From NCBI GenBank assembly GCA_014879575.1, contig JACSRU010000079.1, forward strand, positions 1 to 54,041: a stretch of 54,041 nucleotides of DNA, written 5' to 3'. This document shows positions 35,281 through 44,299 of this stretch, piece by piece (within the stretch, counting starts at the first letter, position 1; the number at the start of each line of letters is the position of its first letter). Below the pieces are notes generated by a model. It saw only the letters and a list, made by a program, of their open reading frames with translations. It was not told where the DNA came from and did no database searches. This DNA is from Chthoniobacterales bacterium (GTDB lineage: Bacteria > Verrucomicrobiota > Verrucomicrobiia > Chthoniobacterales > Terrimicrobiaceae). A program made the translations under genes and the position numbers.

Positions 35281-36393
35281 ATGCACGCCCTCATCGAATA
35301 CCTGGCGAAGATCCATTTCCTCATCCGCAAGGAACTGCTCGCCCTGTTCAAAGACCCGGCCAACCGCAGTCTGCTGCTGCTCCCCGCCCTGCTCCAGGCC
35401 CTGCTCTATGGCTACGGTGCCAACTACGACCTCACCCACGTCCCCTACGCCGTGCTCGACCAGAGCCGCGCCGCTGCCGCCACCGAACTCGTCGCCCGCA
35501 TCGACGGCACCGGCGTCTTCCATCGCGTCGCCACCCTCACCTCGTCCGACCAGATCGTCGGCATGATCAACCGCGGCGAGGCGCTGTTGGTCATCAGCAT
35601 TCCCAGCGACTTCGAGCAACGCCTCGCCTCCGGCAGCCAGGCGCCCTTGCAGGTCATCCTCGACGGCCGCAACTCCACCACCGCCGCCTCCGCCGCCGGC
35701 TACGTTTCCTCCATCGTCACCAGCTACAACGAGTCCCTGGGAAACCCCGCGGCCGTCGCCATCGACCGCCGTTCGTGGTTCAACCCGAACTTCGAATCCC
35801 GCTGGAACATGATGCCCGCCCTCATCGCCTCCATCAGCGTCATGCAGACGCTCATGCTCGCCGCCCTGTCCGTCGCCCGCGAGCGCGAGCAAGGCACCTT
35901 CGACCAGCTCCTCGTCACTCCGCTCAGGCCCATGCAGATCCTCGTCGGCAAGGCCGTGCCCTCCATCCTCGTCGGACTTTTCCAGTCCACCACCATTCTC
36001 CTCATCATCCTCTTCTGGTTCAAAATCCCGATGATCGGCTCGCTCTGGCTGCTCTATCTCGCGCTCTTCGTTTTCACCCTCGCCGCCGTCGGCATCGGCC
36101 TGTCCATTTCCGCGGTTTCCCTGAACATGCAGCAAGCCATGCTCTACAGTTTCATGCTCATCATGCCGCTCATGCTCCTCTCCGGCCTGCTCACCCCGGT
36201 CGGCAACATGCCCGGCATCCTCCAGACCCTCACCTACGCCAACCCGCTGCGCTTCGGCATCGACCTCGTCCGCCGCGTCTATCTCGAAGGAGCCGTCTTC
36301 TCCGACGTCGCCTTCGACTTCATCCCCCTGCTCGTCATCGCCGCCATCACCCTGCCCCTCGCCGCCTGGCTCTTCCGCCACCGCCTGGCGTGA
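35281..36393 (+). CDS. ybhR: ABC-2 type permease, YbhR-like
   Basis: A 370-residue second permease subunit, paralogous to the previous one. It has the same layout: first helix about 28-45, periplasmic domain to about 175, then membrane helices with AREREQGTFDQLLVTPLRP as the coupling segment and LMLLSGLLTPVGNMPGILQ near the end. ATG 35281 lies five bases after the ybhS stop. It ends the GC-rich exporter block. Confidence 0.94.
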   Translation: MHALIEYLAKIHFLIRKELLALFKDPANRSLLLLPALLQALLYGYGANYDLTHVPYAVLDQSRAAAATELVARIDGTGVFHRVATLTSSDQIVGMINRGEALLVISIPSDFEQRLASGSQAPLQVILDGRNSTTAASAAGYVSSIVTSYNESLGNPAAVAIDRRSWFNPNFESRWNMMPALIASISVMQTLMLAALSVAREREQGTFDQLLVTPLRPMQILVGKAVPSILVGLFQSTTILLIILFWFKIPMIGSLWLLYLALFVFTLAAVGIGLSISAVSLNMQQAMLYSFMLIMPLMLLSGLLTPVGNMPGILQTLTYANPLRFGIDLVRRVYLEGAVFSDVAFDFIPLLVIAAITLPLAAWLFRHRLA

Positions 36394-36842
36394 TCCCCTG
36401 GGAGTGGCGGGCTGTGGTCTTCACCCTGAACAGCGAGGATGTTCTTGCCGACAAACAGATCGTCCAGCAACCCGCGGCTCTCCATGTCGGTCTCCAAACA
36501 ATCAGGGACAGCCGTTGGGTTCCCAGGGTTGACCGATGCGCGTGACTTCCGGCAACGAATGGCCCACGCGCGCCACCTGCTCCGGGACGTCGGCCTCACC
36601 GTGGCCGATGTGGCCCAGCGCGTCGGCTACGACGACCTGTATCACTTTTCGAAACTCTTCAAAAAGCATTGCGGGATTTCCCCCCCGGCGCGGTGCGGGA
36701 AAAGGGACTCCGTAGCACATGGGAAGAATGAGACACGAATTTCCCGCCCGCAAATAACCCGTCCGCTCAAAGTCCCGTCCTTGCGTGCGGATTTGGGGAG
36801 ATCACTTGCATCCCGACAGTTTTTCGCTTTATTCGGTGCAGA
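36394..36842. other. Intergenic region with decayed AraC-type regulator
   Basis: This 449-base stretch between the exporter and the SirB1-like gene holds an AraC helix-turn-helix fragment (listed separately) and otherwise no intact gene. Its first 135 bases show open frames on both strands but nothing I can recognise. Confidence 0.6.
36529..36702 (+). pseudogene. Truncated AraC-family regulator, C-terminal helix-turn-helix fragment
   Basis: The translated stretch contains FRQRMAHARHLLRDVG, LTVADVAQRVGYDDLYHF and SKLFKKHCGISPPA, a good match to the second helix-turn-helix of AraC regulators (usual form: ARxLLxxTxxSVxEIAxxVGYxDxxYFSRxFKxxxGxSPxxYR). The ligand-binding domain and first helix-turn-helix are missing and the family's terminal YR is lost, so this is a remnant. 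Confidence 0.75.
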
Positions 36843-37673
36843 ATGTTCGCCCAAAAAGAGGCACTGATCCGATTGCTGCATGATGATGATCCCGAAACGG
36901 TTCGGCTTGTCAAAGAACAGTTGGCATCTGCCGGGGAGGAGAAGATTCCCGAGCTTCAGGAACTCCTGCAAACCGACGATGATTGTGTCTCGGAGCATGT
37001 CCGGGACGTTCTGACCAGCATCAGCGGACACAGTGCCGAGGAGGAATTTTCCCTGCTTTGCCATTTTTTTGGGGACGGGATTGATTTGGAACAAGCCTGT
37101 TGGTCACTGGCCCGCGCCTTGGAGCCGGGCGTCTGCATCCTGCCCTTCGAATACAAGTTGAACGTCTGGGGACGCCAGTTTCTCGTCAAGCTGACCGGTG
37201 CTGTCAGCAATCGCGAGCGCGTCCTCCGGCTCACCGAGTTTCTGGCCGACGAACTCGATTTTCGCGGAAACACAGGCAATTACTACTGCGAAAGAAACTC
37301 CCTTTTGCCGCGGGTCATCGAAACGCGCTCGGGCATTCCCCTCACTCTCACCCTGCTCTACATGATGGTGGCCTCCCGGGCCGCCATGAAGGTCGAGGGG
37401 ATCAATCTGCCGGGTCACTTTATCGCCCGGCATGGCGAGGTCTATTTCGATCCGTTTCACCGGGGGAGGATCCTTTCCCGCTGCGATGTGGAGCGCATCC
37501 TTTTTCGGCAGGGTCTGGAATTGAAGGACTGTCACCTGCGTCCCTCCAATCCCCGGCAGATGCTCGTGCGCATGCTGGCCAACCTGCTCTACGTTTACGA
37601 CCTGCGGGGGGATTGCCAAAAGCACGCGCTGGTGCGGTGTTGGATGCAGGCCTTGAAGTGTCATGGTTGTTGA
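36843..37673 (+). CDS. SirB1/transglutaminase-like family protein
   Basis: A 276-residue protein with a helical N-terminal half (HEAT-like pattern, 1-75) and a SirB1/Transglut_core2 domain: ALEPGVCILPFEYKLNVW, YYCERNSLLPRVIETRSGIP and LTLTLLYMMVASRAAMKVEG. The domain continues through INLPGHFIARHGEVYFDPF. The Cys-His-Asp triad of true transglutaminases is not clearly kept (the cysteine-equivalent area reads NSLLPRV), as in other members, so catalysis is doubtful. The gene overlaps cinA by 11 bases. Biological role is unknown. Confidence 0.83.
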   Translation: MFAQKEALIRLLHDDDPETVRLVKEQLASAGEEKIPELQELLQTDDDCVSEHVRDVLTSISGHSAEEEFSLLCHFFGDGIDLEQACWSLARALEPGVCILPFEYKLNVWGRQFLVKLTGAVSNRERVLRLTEFLADELDFRGNTGNYYCERNSLLPRVIETRSGIPLTLTLLYMMVASRAAMKVEGINLPGHFIARHGEVYFDPFHRGRILSRCDVERILFRQGLELKDCHLRPSNPRQMLVRMLANLLYVYDLRGDCQKHALVRCWMQALKCHGC

Positions 37674-38889
37674 AGTTTTGAACACCGGCACGGAGTTGCT
37701 GCTCGGCGACGTCCTGAACACCCATGCCGCCTGGTTTGGCAAACAACTTCTTGCCCTGGATTTGAGCATTTCCCGCCAAACGACCGTTCCGGACGGGGAG
37801 GCCATCCGCTCCGCGCTCAGGGAATCCTTTTCGCGTGCGGATGTCATCCTGGTCACGGGAGGGCTTGGCCCCACAACGGACGATTTGACCAGGGAAATCA
37901 CGGCGGATTTGCTTGGGCTGGAATTGGTGGCGGACGCCGAGGTCCGCAGAAAAATTGAGGCCCTGGTGGTCGAGCGGGGCTCCACCATGAGGGTGCGGAT
38001 GTTAAGACAAACCATGATTCCCCGGGGGGCCACCGTATTGCCGAATGATTTCGGATCCGCTCCCGGACTCTACCTCCCCGGGAAGGAGTCGCCGCGATCC
38101 CCGCACCTTTTTCTTCTGCCGGGTCCCCCCCGCGAGATGCAGCCGATGTTCACGGCCTCCGTGTTGCCCCTGCTAAAAAAACTGAACGGGAGTGTCCCGC
38201 ACCGGGAGTGCCGGATTTATCGGATCGTGGGAATGGGGGAAAGCGCGGTCGAAGAGTGCGTCGGGCTCGGGCTCTCGGAGCGTGGCGACCTCGATGTCGG
38301 ATATTGCGCCCGTCCAAATGAAGTCGATCTCCGGCTCATTGGGGCGCCACAGACCTTGGACGAGGTGGAACCAAAAATTTTGGCCGCCGTGGGGAACCAC
38401 CTCTTTTCCAGAACGGCGGAAAACCTTGAGGATTGGGTGGTCACAAGGCTGCGCGAACAGGGACGACGTGTCGCGACGGCGGAATCATGTTCCGGCGGGT
38501 TGCTTGCGCATCGACTGACCAACGTGCCCGGCGCATCGGAAGTTTTCACTCATGGGTTCATTGTTTACTCGAACGAAGCAAAAACGGCTTTGCTGGGAGT
38601 CCCCCAAAAGATGCTGGAAGACTGGGGAGCGGTCAGCGAACCGGTCGCCCGGTCCCTGGCGGAAGGGGCCCTGGAAAAATCCGGGGCGGATTTCGCCCTA
38701 TCCCTGACAGGAATCGCCGGCCCGGGAGGGGGTTCCACGGAAAAACCTCTCGGCCTCCTCTTCATTGGCCTGGCGCGACGGGGGAAACCCACCCTCTGCA
38801 AGAACCATCTCTTTCCCCGCGACCGGGAAACTTTCAAACAACTCGCCACCCAGACCGCGCTGGACATGTTGCGGCACGAGTTGCTCTGA
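37663..38889 (+). CDS. cinA: CinA family protein: nucleotide-pyrophosphatase-like domain plus NMN deamidase domain
   Basis: A 408-residue two-domain protein. The N-terminal MoCF/COG1058 domain has VLNTGTELLLGDVLNTHAAW and VTGGLGPTTDDLTRE. The C-terminal PncC domain (about 250-408) has VATAESCSGGLLAHRLTNVPG and SLTGIAGPGGGSTEKPLG. The family acts in NAD cycle repair by hydrolysing ADP-ribose and deamidating NMN; the link to competence is only historical. The ATG at 37663 overlaps the previous gene. It is convergent with cutA (16 bases between). Confidence 0.95.
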   Translation: MVVEVLNTGTELLLGDVLNTHAAWFGKQLLALDLSISRQTTVPDGEAIRSALRESFSRADVILVTGGLGPTTDDLTREITADLLGLELVADAEVRRKIEALVVERGSTMRVRMLRQTMIPRGATVLPNDFGSAPGLYLPGKESPRSPHLFLLPGPPREMQPMFTASVLPLLKKLNGSVPHRECRIYRIVGMGESAVEECVGLGLSERGDLDVGYCARPNEVDLRLIGAPQTLDEVEPKILAAVGNHLFSRTAENLEDWVVTRLREQGRRVATAESCSGGLLAHRLTNVPGASEVFTHGFIVYSNEAKTALLGVPQKMLEDWGAVSEPVARSLAEGALEKSGADFALSLTGIAGPGGGSTEKPLGLLFIGLARRGKPTLCKNHLFPRDRETFKQLATQTALDMLRHELL

Positions 38890-38905
38890 GGGCCTGTAAA
38901 ATTCC

Positions 38906-39214
38906 TCATTCCCCTCCCGCCACCCAGCGCCCATAGCTCTCCTCCCAAAGGGTGGGGGACAGGGAAACGATCTCGGGGGTTTCGTAGGGGTGCAACGCCT
39001 TGAGACGCAGGAAAAAATTTTGTTCGTTGGCCGATGCGATTTTGAAAATCACCAGCACCTCCGGGCTGTCCTCCACGGTGCCTTTCCACGCGTAGATGGA
39101 GCGCGCGCCCGGGATCAGAGTCCCGCAGGCCGCCAGCTTCTCGGCCACAAGAGTCCGCACAATCCGGGCCGCCGAATCGGCATCCGCAAACGTGCTGAGA
39201 ACGATCCGGATCAT
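38906..39214 (-). CDS. cutA: Divalent-cation tolerance protein CutA
   Basis: A 102-residue trimeric PII-like protein. It has the family blocks VLSTFADADSAARIVRTLV, EKLAACGTLIPGARSIYAWKG and ALHPYETPEIVSL. The true start is ATG 39214; the longer frame upstream is antisense shadow. Its ATG overlaps the mnmA stop (ATGA). The function is usually described as copper tolerance, but a signalling role is suspected. Confidence 0.94.
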   Translation of the reverse strand: MIRIVLSTFADADSAARIVRTLVAEKLAACGTLIPGARSIYAWKGTVEDSPEVLVIFKIASANEQNFFLRLKALHPYETPEIVSLSPTLWEESYGRWVAGGE

Positions 39215-40308
39215 GCGGGAACCGGGGCGGGCTGCCGGGCAATCCATCCCCCGCCGACAACCCGGTCCCCATCGTAGAACACGGCCGCCTGGCCGGGCGT
39301 CACCGCCCGCTGGGGCTGGTCGAGAACAACTCTTCCACGGTGTCCGGGCAGGGCGTGCAGCCAGGCATCGGTTCCGGCGTGCGCATACCGGATTTTTACA
39401 TTCACCCGCAGAGCCTGCGTTGGCACCCCGGCATGCCATGTCACGCGATCCACCTCGAACTCCTCACGCACCAGATCCTCCTCCCCCCCCACAATGACCC
39501 GGGCGGATTCCGGATCGATGTCCACGACATACCGCGGCTTCGGCGAGCCGCCGGGAAGCCCCTTCCTCTGGCCGATCGTGAACAGCTCGATCCCCTCGTG
39601 ATTTCCCAAAAAATTTCCGTCGGTATCGAAGATTCCGCCCCGGAGAAATTCTTCCGTCCCGAGGTGTCCGCGCAGAAACGCCCGGTAGTCGTTGCCGGGC
39701 ACAAAACAAATTTCCTGGCTGTCCACTTTTTCCGCGACTTTGAGGCCGAGTTCGCGGGCGATGTCCCGGATTTCCGGTTTGGTCATTCCGCCAAGTGGAG
39801 CCAGCGAGTGCAGGAGCTGGTCCTGGTTCAGGCTGAACAAAAAATAGGATTGGTCCTTTCGCGGATCGATTCCCTTGCGGAGGATTGCCCGGTCTCCGTG
39901 ATGTTCGATGATCGCGTAATGCCCGGTGGCGAGAAAATCCGCGCCGAGAGCCCGGGCCTTCGCGCGCAAACTTCCAAACTTCAGGTGTTCATTGCACATC
40001 ACGCAGGGGTTGGGGGTCCGTCCGGCCCGGTATTCACTGGAGAAGTAATCAATGACGATTTTCTCAAATTGATCGGCTTCGTCCACGACGTAGTGTGGGA
40101 TTCCCAGGCGATGGGCCACCCCGCGGGCATCGGCAATCGCCGAGGGTCCGCAACATTTGTCCTCCGCGCGGCTGATGCAATCCTGGGGCCAGACCTTCAT
40201 CGTCACTCCAACCACATCCCAGCCGTCCCGTTGAAGCAGCCAGGCCGCCACGCTGGAATCCACCCCACCGCTCATGCCCACCAGAATGCGTCTGCCGTTT
40301 CCTTTCAT
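39211..40308 (-). CDS. mnmA: tRNA-specific 2-thiouridylase
   Basis: Installs the s2 group on U34 of tRNA(Glu/Gln/Lys). The 365-residue product has the PP-loop GMSGGVDSS, the first catalytic cysteine in TPNPCVMCNEHLKFG, the second in SQEICFVPGNDYRAFL, and GIELFTIGQRKGL. The C-terminal beta-barrel ends in AVFYDGDRVVGGGWI. I prefer ATG 40308 over GTG 40317 upstream. It is divergent from the TPR membrane gene. Confidence 0.96.
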   Translation of the reverse strand: MKGNGRRILVGMSGGVDSSVAAWLLQRDGWDVVGVTMKVWPQDCISRAEDKCCGPSAIADARGVAHRLGIPHYVVDEADQFEKIVIDYFSSEYRAGRTPNPCVMCNEHLKFGSLRAKARALGADFLATGHYAIIEHHGDRAILRKGIDPRKDQSYFLFSLNQDQLLHSLAPLGGMTKPEIRDIARELGLKVAEKVDSQEICFVPGNDYRAFLRGHLGTEEFLRGGIFDTDGNFLGNHEGIELFTIGQRKGLPGGSPKPRYVVDIDPESARVIVGGEEDLVREEFEVDRVTWHAGVPTQALRVNVKIRYAHAGTDAWLHALPGHRGRVVLDQPQRAVTPGQAAVFYDGDRVVGGGWIARQPAPVPA

Positions 40309-40410
40309 CCCCGGCACTATACGGACCTCTCCCGCAGCGTCAAATCCCTCCGCCTCACTTAAATCAATACGATTGCACGCACCGGCCTGTGGCGGTCATA
40401 TTGGCGGGCA

Positions 40411-41757
40411 GTGCGAAAGACAAATGACATTTCTGTCGGTGGGAAAGTCCTGATCGTTCTGGCAAGCGCGCTGACGGGGCTCCTTGCCGCCCTGCCGGTG
40501 GTGAGAGACCGCGCGGACGCGATCCGGGATGTGGGAAGGGGGCTGCTCTCCATCGGCTCCTGGAGGGATGCCCTCGTGGCTTTTGCGTTTCAAATCGGGG
40601 GGTGGGGCCTGGGGGATTTTCTGCGTCTGATTTTTGCCGCCATGCCCTGGTTTCTGGGATTGCTTCTCCTTTTCTGGGGCGTCGTGCGATGGGGGGGGCG
40701 CTTCCGGAGAGTCTGCCTTGGAGGGGTTTTTCTCCTCTGCCTGGGGGTTTCCTCGCTGGGGGTTTGGAGCGGGCTTTTTTCGGCAACCCGTCCGATTTCG
40801 GACTTCCGCCTGCTGGCACCCGTGCAGCTCGTCGAAACCCTGAAGGGGAAGTCGGGCAGAGTTTTTATGAATCCCTCGGCGGGACCGCTTGTGGCACCAT
40901 TCGGTATTTCGTTTGTTGACCGCACGTTCACCGGCAAACAAGCGTCGCTTCTTGCGCAATCTCCCGAAGACTGGCGGAACGAGAACCGGGCTGTCCCGTT
41001 TTCCGCGGTGTTGATCGCAGGCCGTGTCCACGAAGCCTCCCCCCTCATCCGGCACCTGCGGGAATCTCCGGATTGGTATCTCGCGCGGCTCGACAACCAG
41101 GGCCTGCTCTTCTTGCGCGGCACCAATCCGGATGCGACCGCCATTTCCATTCCGGAGTTTTCCTCACCCAGGGATCGGGCAATCTTCCTCGCCCAGTATG
41201 CCCTCAACCTGGAAGCCGCCGACTTCCAAATGCTGGCCACATCGCGCATGGAGGAGGCGCTGAGTCTCGCCGGCAAGGACTACGAAATCCTGTCCCGGGC
41301 CTCCTCGCTTTCCGCTTCACAAGGCAAATGGGAACGCGCCAGGAAACAGGCTGCGGCAGCCCTCGAGTCGCATGCCGGCTACGAGGCCGAATACATGCTG
41401 GCTCTTTCCCTCCTGGAAACCCAGGCGTTTGAGAAATCCCATGAGGCAACCTCAAAACTCCTGAAGGAATACCCGGAGGATTCGCAGATCCTCCTGCTCC
41501 ACGCCCGAACCGCAAGAGCCGCCAGGGAATTTGCCGAGGAAACAAAAGCCCTCGAAAAGCTCCTCAAGCTGGCTCGGGCGAACCAACTGCCCACGGTTCG
41601 CATCCACATCCTCCTCGCCCAGTCCTGGGCCCAGCGGGGGTTTCCCGTCCAGGCTCTCAGCGCCTACAAAATGGCACTGGCCGAAGCACCCCCCGATGCG
41701 GAGACTCGTGAGATCCGCGCCGCCATCGCAACCATCGAAGCAAACCGTCTGAAATAG
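40411..41757 (+). CDS. TPR-containing membrane protein of unknown function
   Basis: A 448-residue protein with about three N-terminal hydrophobic segments (around 12-32, 68-92 and 98-118), a central soluble domain without recognisable motif (125-255), and a C-terminal alpha-solenoid (about 255-445) with TPR-like pairs such as YEILSRASSLSASQGKWERA, AEYMLALSLLETQAF and QSWAQRGFPVQALSAYKMAL. The GTG start at 40411 is used. The next gene, 36 bases on, is a glycosyltransferase, so a role in polysaccharide or envelope assembly is possible. Confidence 0.75.
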   Translation: MRKTNDISVGGKVLIVLASALTGLLAALPVVRDRADAIRDVGRGLLSIGSWRDALVAFAFQIGGWGLGDFLRLIFAAMPWFLGLLLLFWGVVRWGGRFRRVCLGGVFLLCLGVSSLGVWSGLFSATRPISDFRLLAPVQLVETLKGKSGRVFMNPSAGPLVAPFGISFVDRTFTGKQASLLAQSPEDWRNENRAVPFSAVLIAGRVHEASPLIRHLRESPDWYLARLDNQGLLFLRGTNPDATAISIPEFSSPRDRAIFLAQYALNLEAADFQMLATSRMEEALSLAGKDYEILSRASSLSASQGKWERARKQAAAALESHAGYEAEYMLALSLLETQAFEKSHEATSKLLKEYPEDSQILLLHARTARAAREFAEETKALEKLLKLARANQLPTVRIHILLAQSWAQRGFPVQALSAYKMALAEAPPDAETREIRAAIATIEANRLK

Positions 41758-41793
41758 CAGGCGACTCTCCGGCACCCTCAAGAATCCCTCTGC

Positions 41794-42972
41794 ATGAAAT
41801 TCGCCTATCTCTTCGAACGTTTCCCGACATTTTCGCAGACATTTTGCGTGCGTGAAGTTGTCGAAATGCGCCGCCAGGCGGGGGATGTTCCGGTGTTCTC
41901 CATCCGCACGCCCTCGGGAGAGCCCCGCCAGGATTTTCCGGAGGCGGCTCTCCAGGATGTCACCCACCTCCCCTCCGACATCGAAGCCGCGTTGAGAACG
42001 GAATCCGCGCCGTTGCGAACACGGATTCGTCGTCGGTGGGAACTTTGGCGGCGGGCGCAGGAAAGTGACCGGAAACGTGTCTTCGAAGCTCTCTGGCTGG
42101 CTCCCCGGCTTCACGAGCGCGGCATCACCCATGTGCATGTGCATTTCGCCGGACTGGCCGCACGAACCGCCTACTGGCTGAATGTCCACCACGGCATCAC
42201 ATTCAGCCTCACCGCCCATGCAAACGACTTTTTTGTGGGCGCCAACGAGAAGTCGCCCGTTGGGCTCGGGGAGTTGTTCTCCAAGGCCCGGAATGTTGCC
42301 ACGGTGAGCGAGTTTTCCAAAAAATTGCTCCAGGACCGCTTCCCGGATGAAGCCGGAAAAATCGTGCGCGTCTATAACGGAATCGACAGCGCGCGCTACC
42401 AGGCTCCCCAAAAAAAATGCCAGCCCCCACGGATTCTGACCGTCGGCAGATACATCGAGAAAAAAGGTTTCAGCGACCTGATTGCCGCCTGTGCGCAGAT
42501 GCGGGATCTGGCCTTTGAGTGCCGGATCATCGGGGAGGGGCCCCTCGAAGATTGTTTGCGCAAAGAAGTTTCGGATCTCGGATTGGACGGACGGGTTGTC
42601 ATCGCCGGTCCCGCTTCGGAGGGGGAAATCATCGCCCAACTGCACGAAGCCGCGCTCTTTGTCCTTCCCTGTATCACGGATGCCCGGGGGGACAGCGACA
42701 ATCTGCCCACGGTGATCATGGAAGCCATGGCGGCGGGTCTGCCCGTCGTCTCCACGCCGGTGGCCGGCATTCCGGAAATGGTGCTCGAAGGCGCCAGCGG
42801 ATTTCTCGTGCCGCAAAAATCCCCCGACCGCCTCGCCGAAAAAATGCGGTTGCTTCTCGGAAATCCCCCCCTGGGAGAGTCCCTCGGACAGGCCGGCCAG
42901 GCACGTTGCCGCGAGATGTTCGACGTCAAATCCACTTGCGCAGATTTGCGCGCGCTGCTGGAAAATGTCTGA
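41794..42972 (+). CDS. Family 4 (GT-B) glycosyltransferase
   Basis: A 392-residue retaining-type glycosyltransferase. The N-terminal half includes HVHVHFAGLAARTAYW and FSLTAHANDFF. The C-terminal half has the GT4 donor site: ILTVGRYIEKKGFSDLI, CRIIGEGPLEDCL, LPCITDARGDSDNLPTVIMEAM (the EX7E-like acidic motif region, residues 290-311) and GLPVVSTPVAGIPEMV. It resembles colanic acid or exopolysaccharide transferases. It overlaps trmB by eight bases. Donor and acceptor cannot be told from sequence. Confidence 0.92.
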   Translation: MKFAYLFERFPTFSQTFCVREVVEMRRQAGDVPVFSIRTPSGEPRQDFPEAALQDVTHLPSDIEAALRTESAPLRTRIRRRWELWRRAQESDRKRVFEALWLAPRLHERGITHVHVHFAGLAARTAYWLNVHHGITFSLTAHANDFFVGANEKSPVGLGELFSKARNVATVSEFSKKLLQDRFPDEAGKIVRVYNGIDSARYQAPQKKCQPPRILTVGRYIEKKGFSDLIAACAQMRDLAFECRIIGEGPLEDCLRKEVSDLGLDGRVVIAGPASEGEIIAQLHEAALFVLPCITDARGDSDNLPTVIMEAMAAGLPVVSTPVAGIPEMVLEGASGFLVPQKSPDRLAEKMRLLLGNPPLGESLGQAGQARCREMFDVKSTCADLRALLENV

Positions 42973-43528
42973 CGCCCCCGCGATTCCTTCCGCCTGGTTT
43001 GCGGCGGACGCGCCCCCCCTGGAGGTGGACTTCGGATGCCATCGGGGAACCTTCCTGCTCGGAATGGCGGAGAAATACCCCGACAGAAATTTCCTGGGCA
43101 TCGAAAAACAAACGGCGCGTGTGGAAAAGTGCCTGAAAAAAATCCGCGCTCTGGGCCTGGCAAATGTCCACGCCGTTCCGGGGACTGGTGCCGAAGCCCT
43201 GGCGGCCCTTTTGCCGGGGGAATCCGTCTCGGTCTTTCATGTGTCCTTTCCCGATCCCTGGCCGAAGCGAAGACACGCCACCCGGCGACTCATGAGCACA
43301 AGGTTCCTGGAGGAAATCGCACGCGTCCTGCGGCAGGGGGGGATTTTACGGGTGATGACGGACGATGCGGCGTATTTTTCCGAAATGAAAGCCCTCCTGA
43401 GACCTCATTGGGAGGAACTCGACTGGCAGGAGGAATGCGAGCGTCCGGTGACCGCTTTTGAAAAGACTTTTGTCGCCCTCGGGCTCCCGGTCCACCGGTG
43501 CGCAATGCGTCCCGTCAGTCGCCGATAA
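42965..43528 (+). CDS. trmB: tRNA (guanine-N7-)-methyltransferase
   Basis: Methylates G46 of tRNA using AdoMet. In 187 residues: the SAM-binding LEVDFGCHRGTFLLGMA (usual form EIGFGxGxxL), FLGIEKQTARVEKCL, the signature VSFPDPWPKRRHATRRLM and DWQEECERPVTAFEKTF near the end. It is shorter than the usual 210-240 residues because the N-terminal extension is reduced. The start is ATG 42965, and it ends 14 bases inside the convergent L,D-transpeptidase gene. Confidence 0.93.
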   Translation: MSDAPAIPSAWFAADAPPLEVDFGCHRGTFLLGMAEKYPDRNFLGIEKQTARVEKCLKKIRALGLANVHAVPGTGAEALAALLPGESVSVFHVSFPDPWPKRRHATRRLMSTRFLEEIARVLRQGGILRVMTDDAAYFSEMKALLRPHWEELDWQEECERPVTAFEKTFVALGLPVHRCAMRPVSRR

Positions 43529-44168
43529 TTACCGGGGTTCCCACCGACACCTTTTCGTAGATCAACTTGGCAATTTCCTCGGGGAGGCGCACGCATCCAT
43601 GCGAGGCCGGATAACCGGGAAGGATGCCGGTATGCATGCCCTCCGGACGATGGCTCTCGAGGTCCTCTCCAAAACGCATAAACCAATTCATCGGCGCTCC
43701 GACAAAGCGGGTTCCGCTGGGTGCGGAGTCGATTTTTGTGCTTACCCCGGCCTTGACGACCTGATTGTTTTTATTCACGAACGCCCCATAGAGATTCGAG
43801 CGGTGATCGGCATCCTTTTGGACGATGAGAAAATTCCCGTAGGGCGTCATTCCCGCCCGCTTTCCGCTGGAGATCGGGGAGTCGATCCCGACCTCATCTC
43901 CCACCTTGAGATAGACCCGCTGTTTGCCTATGGAAATATAGACGCTGAGATTTTCCGCAGTGGCTTGATCGAGCACGCGGGGGATGACTTTGGGAGGCGC
44001 CTGTTTCTTGATCAGCTCACTGGCGGACTTTTGTTTTTTGGCGGGCTTCGCGGGCGATTGTTGCGCGACGAGAATCTGGCAAAACGCAAACAGGACCACC
44101 ACCCCCAATATTGCTGCCGCTGAATCGAGGAGGGAAGAGGGGGGCCTGTGCGTAAGCGTCGCGGGCAT
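43515..44168 (-). CDS. L,D-transpeptidase (YkuD domain)
   Basis: Periplasmic peptidoglycan cross-linking or protein-attaching enzyme. The 217-residue product has a hydrophobic N-terminal segment (about 20-36), a Lys/Pro/Ala-rich linker, then a YkuD domain (about 75-217) with the active site HTGILPGYPASHGCVRLP, including the catalytic cysteine and both histidines. ATG 44168 precedes the signal segment; GTG 44192 is possible. It overlaps trmB tail to tail by 14 bases. Confidence 0.93.
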   Translation of the reverse strand: MPATLTHRPPSSLLDSAAAILGVVVLFAFCQILVAQQSPAKPAKKQKSASELIKKQAPPKVIPRVLDQATAENLSVYISIGKQRVYLKVGDEVGIDSPISSGKRAGMTPYGNFLIVQKDADHRSNLYGAFVNKNNQVVKAGVSTKIDSAPSGTRFVGAPMNWFMRFGEDLESHRPEGMHTGILPGYPASHGCVRLPEEIAKLIYEKVSVGTPVIIGD

Positions 44169-44299
44169 GATTGGAAAAAATTGGCTCTTCACCGCTTACA
44201 GGTTGAGCCTTCCAAAATCAACGACATTCCATGTCACCCAGCGGGCGTTGCATTGGCAATCCGGCTCCGGGGCATTCTCCATGAGCCCGTCGGATACGA

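Noticed and set aside
41452-43101. 549-residue open frame antisense to the glycosyltransferase and trmB
   Set aside because: Covers three genes with clear families; an artefact of GC-rich third positions.
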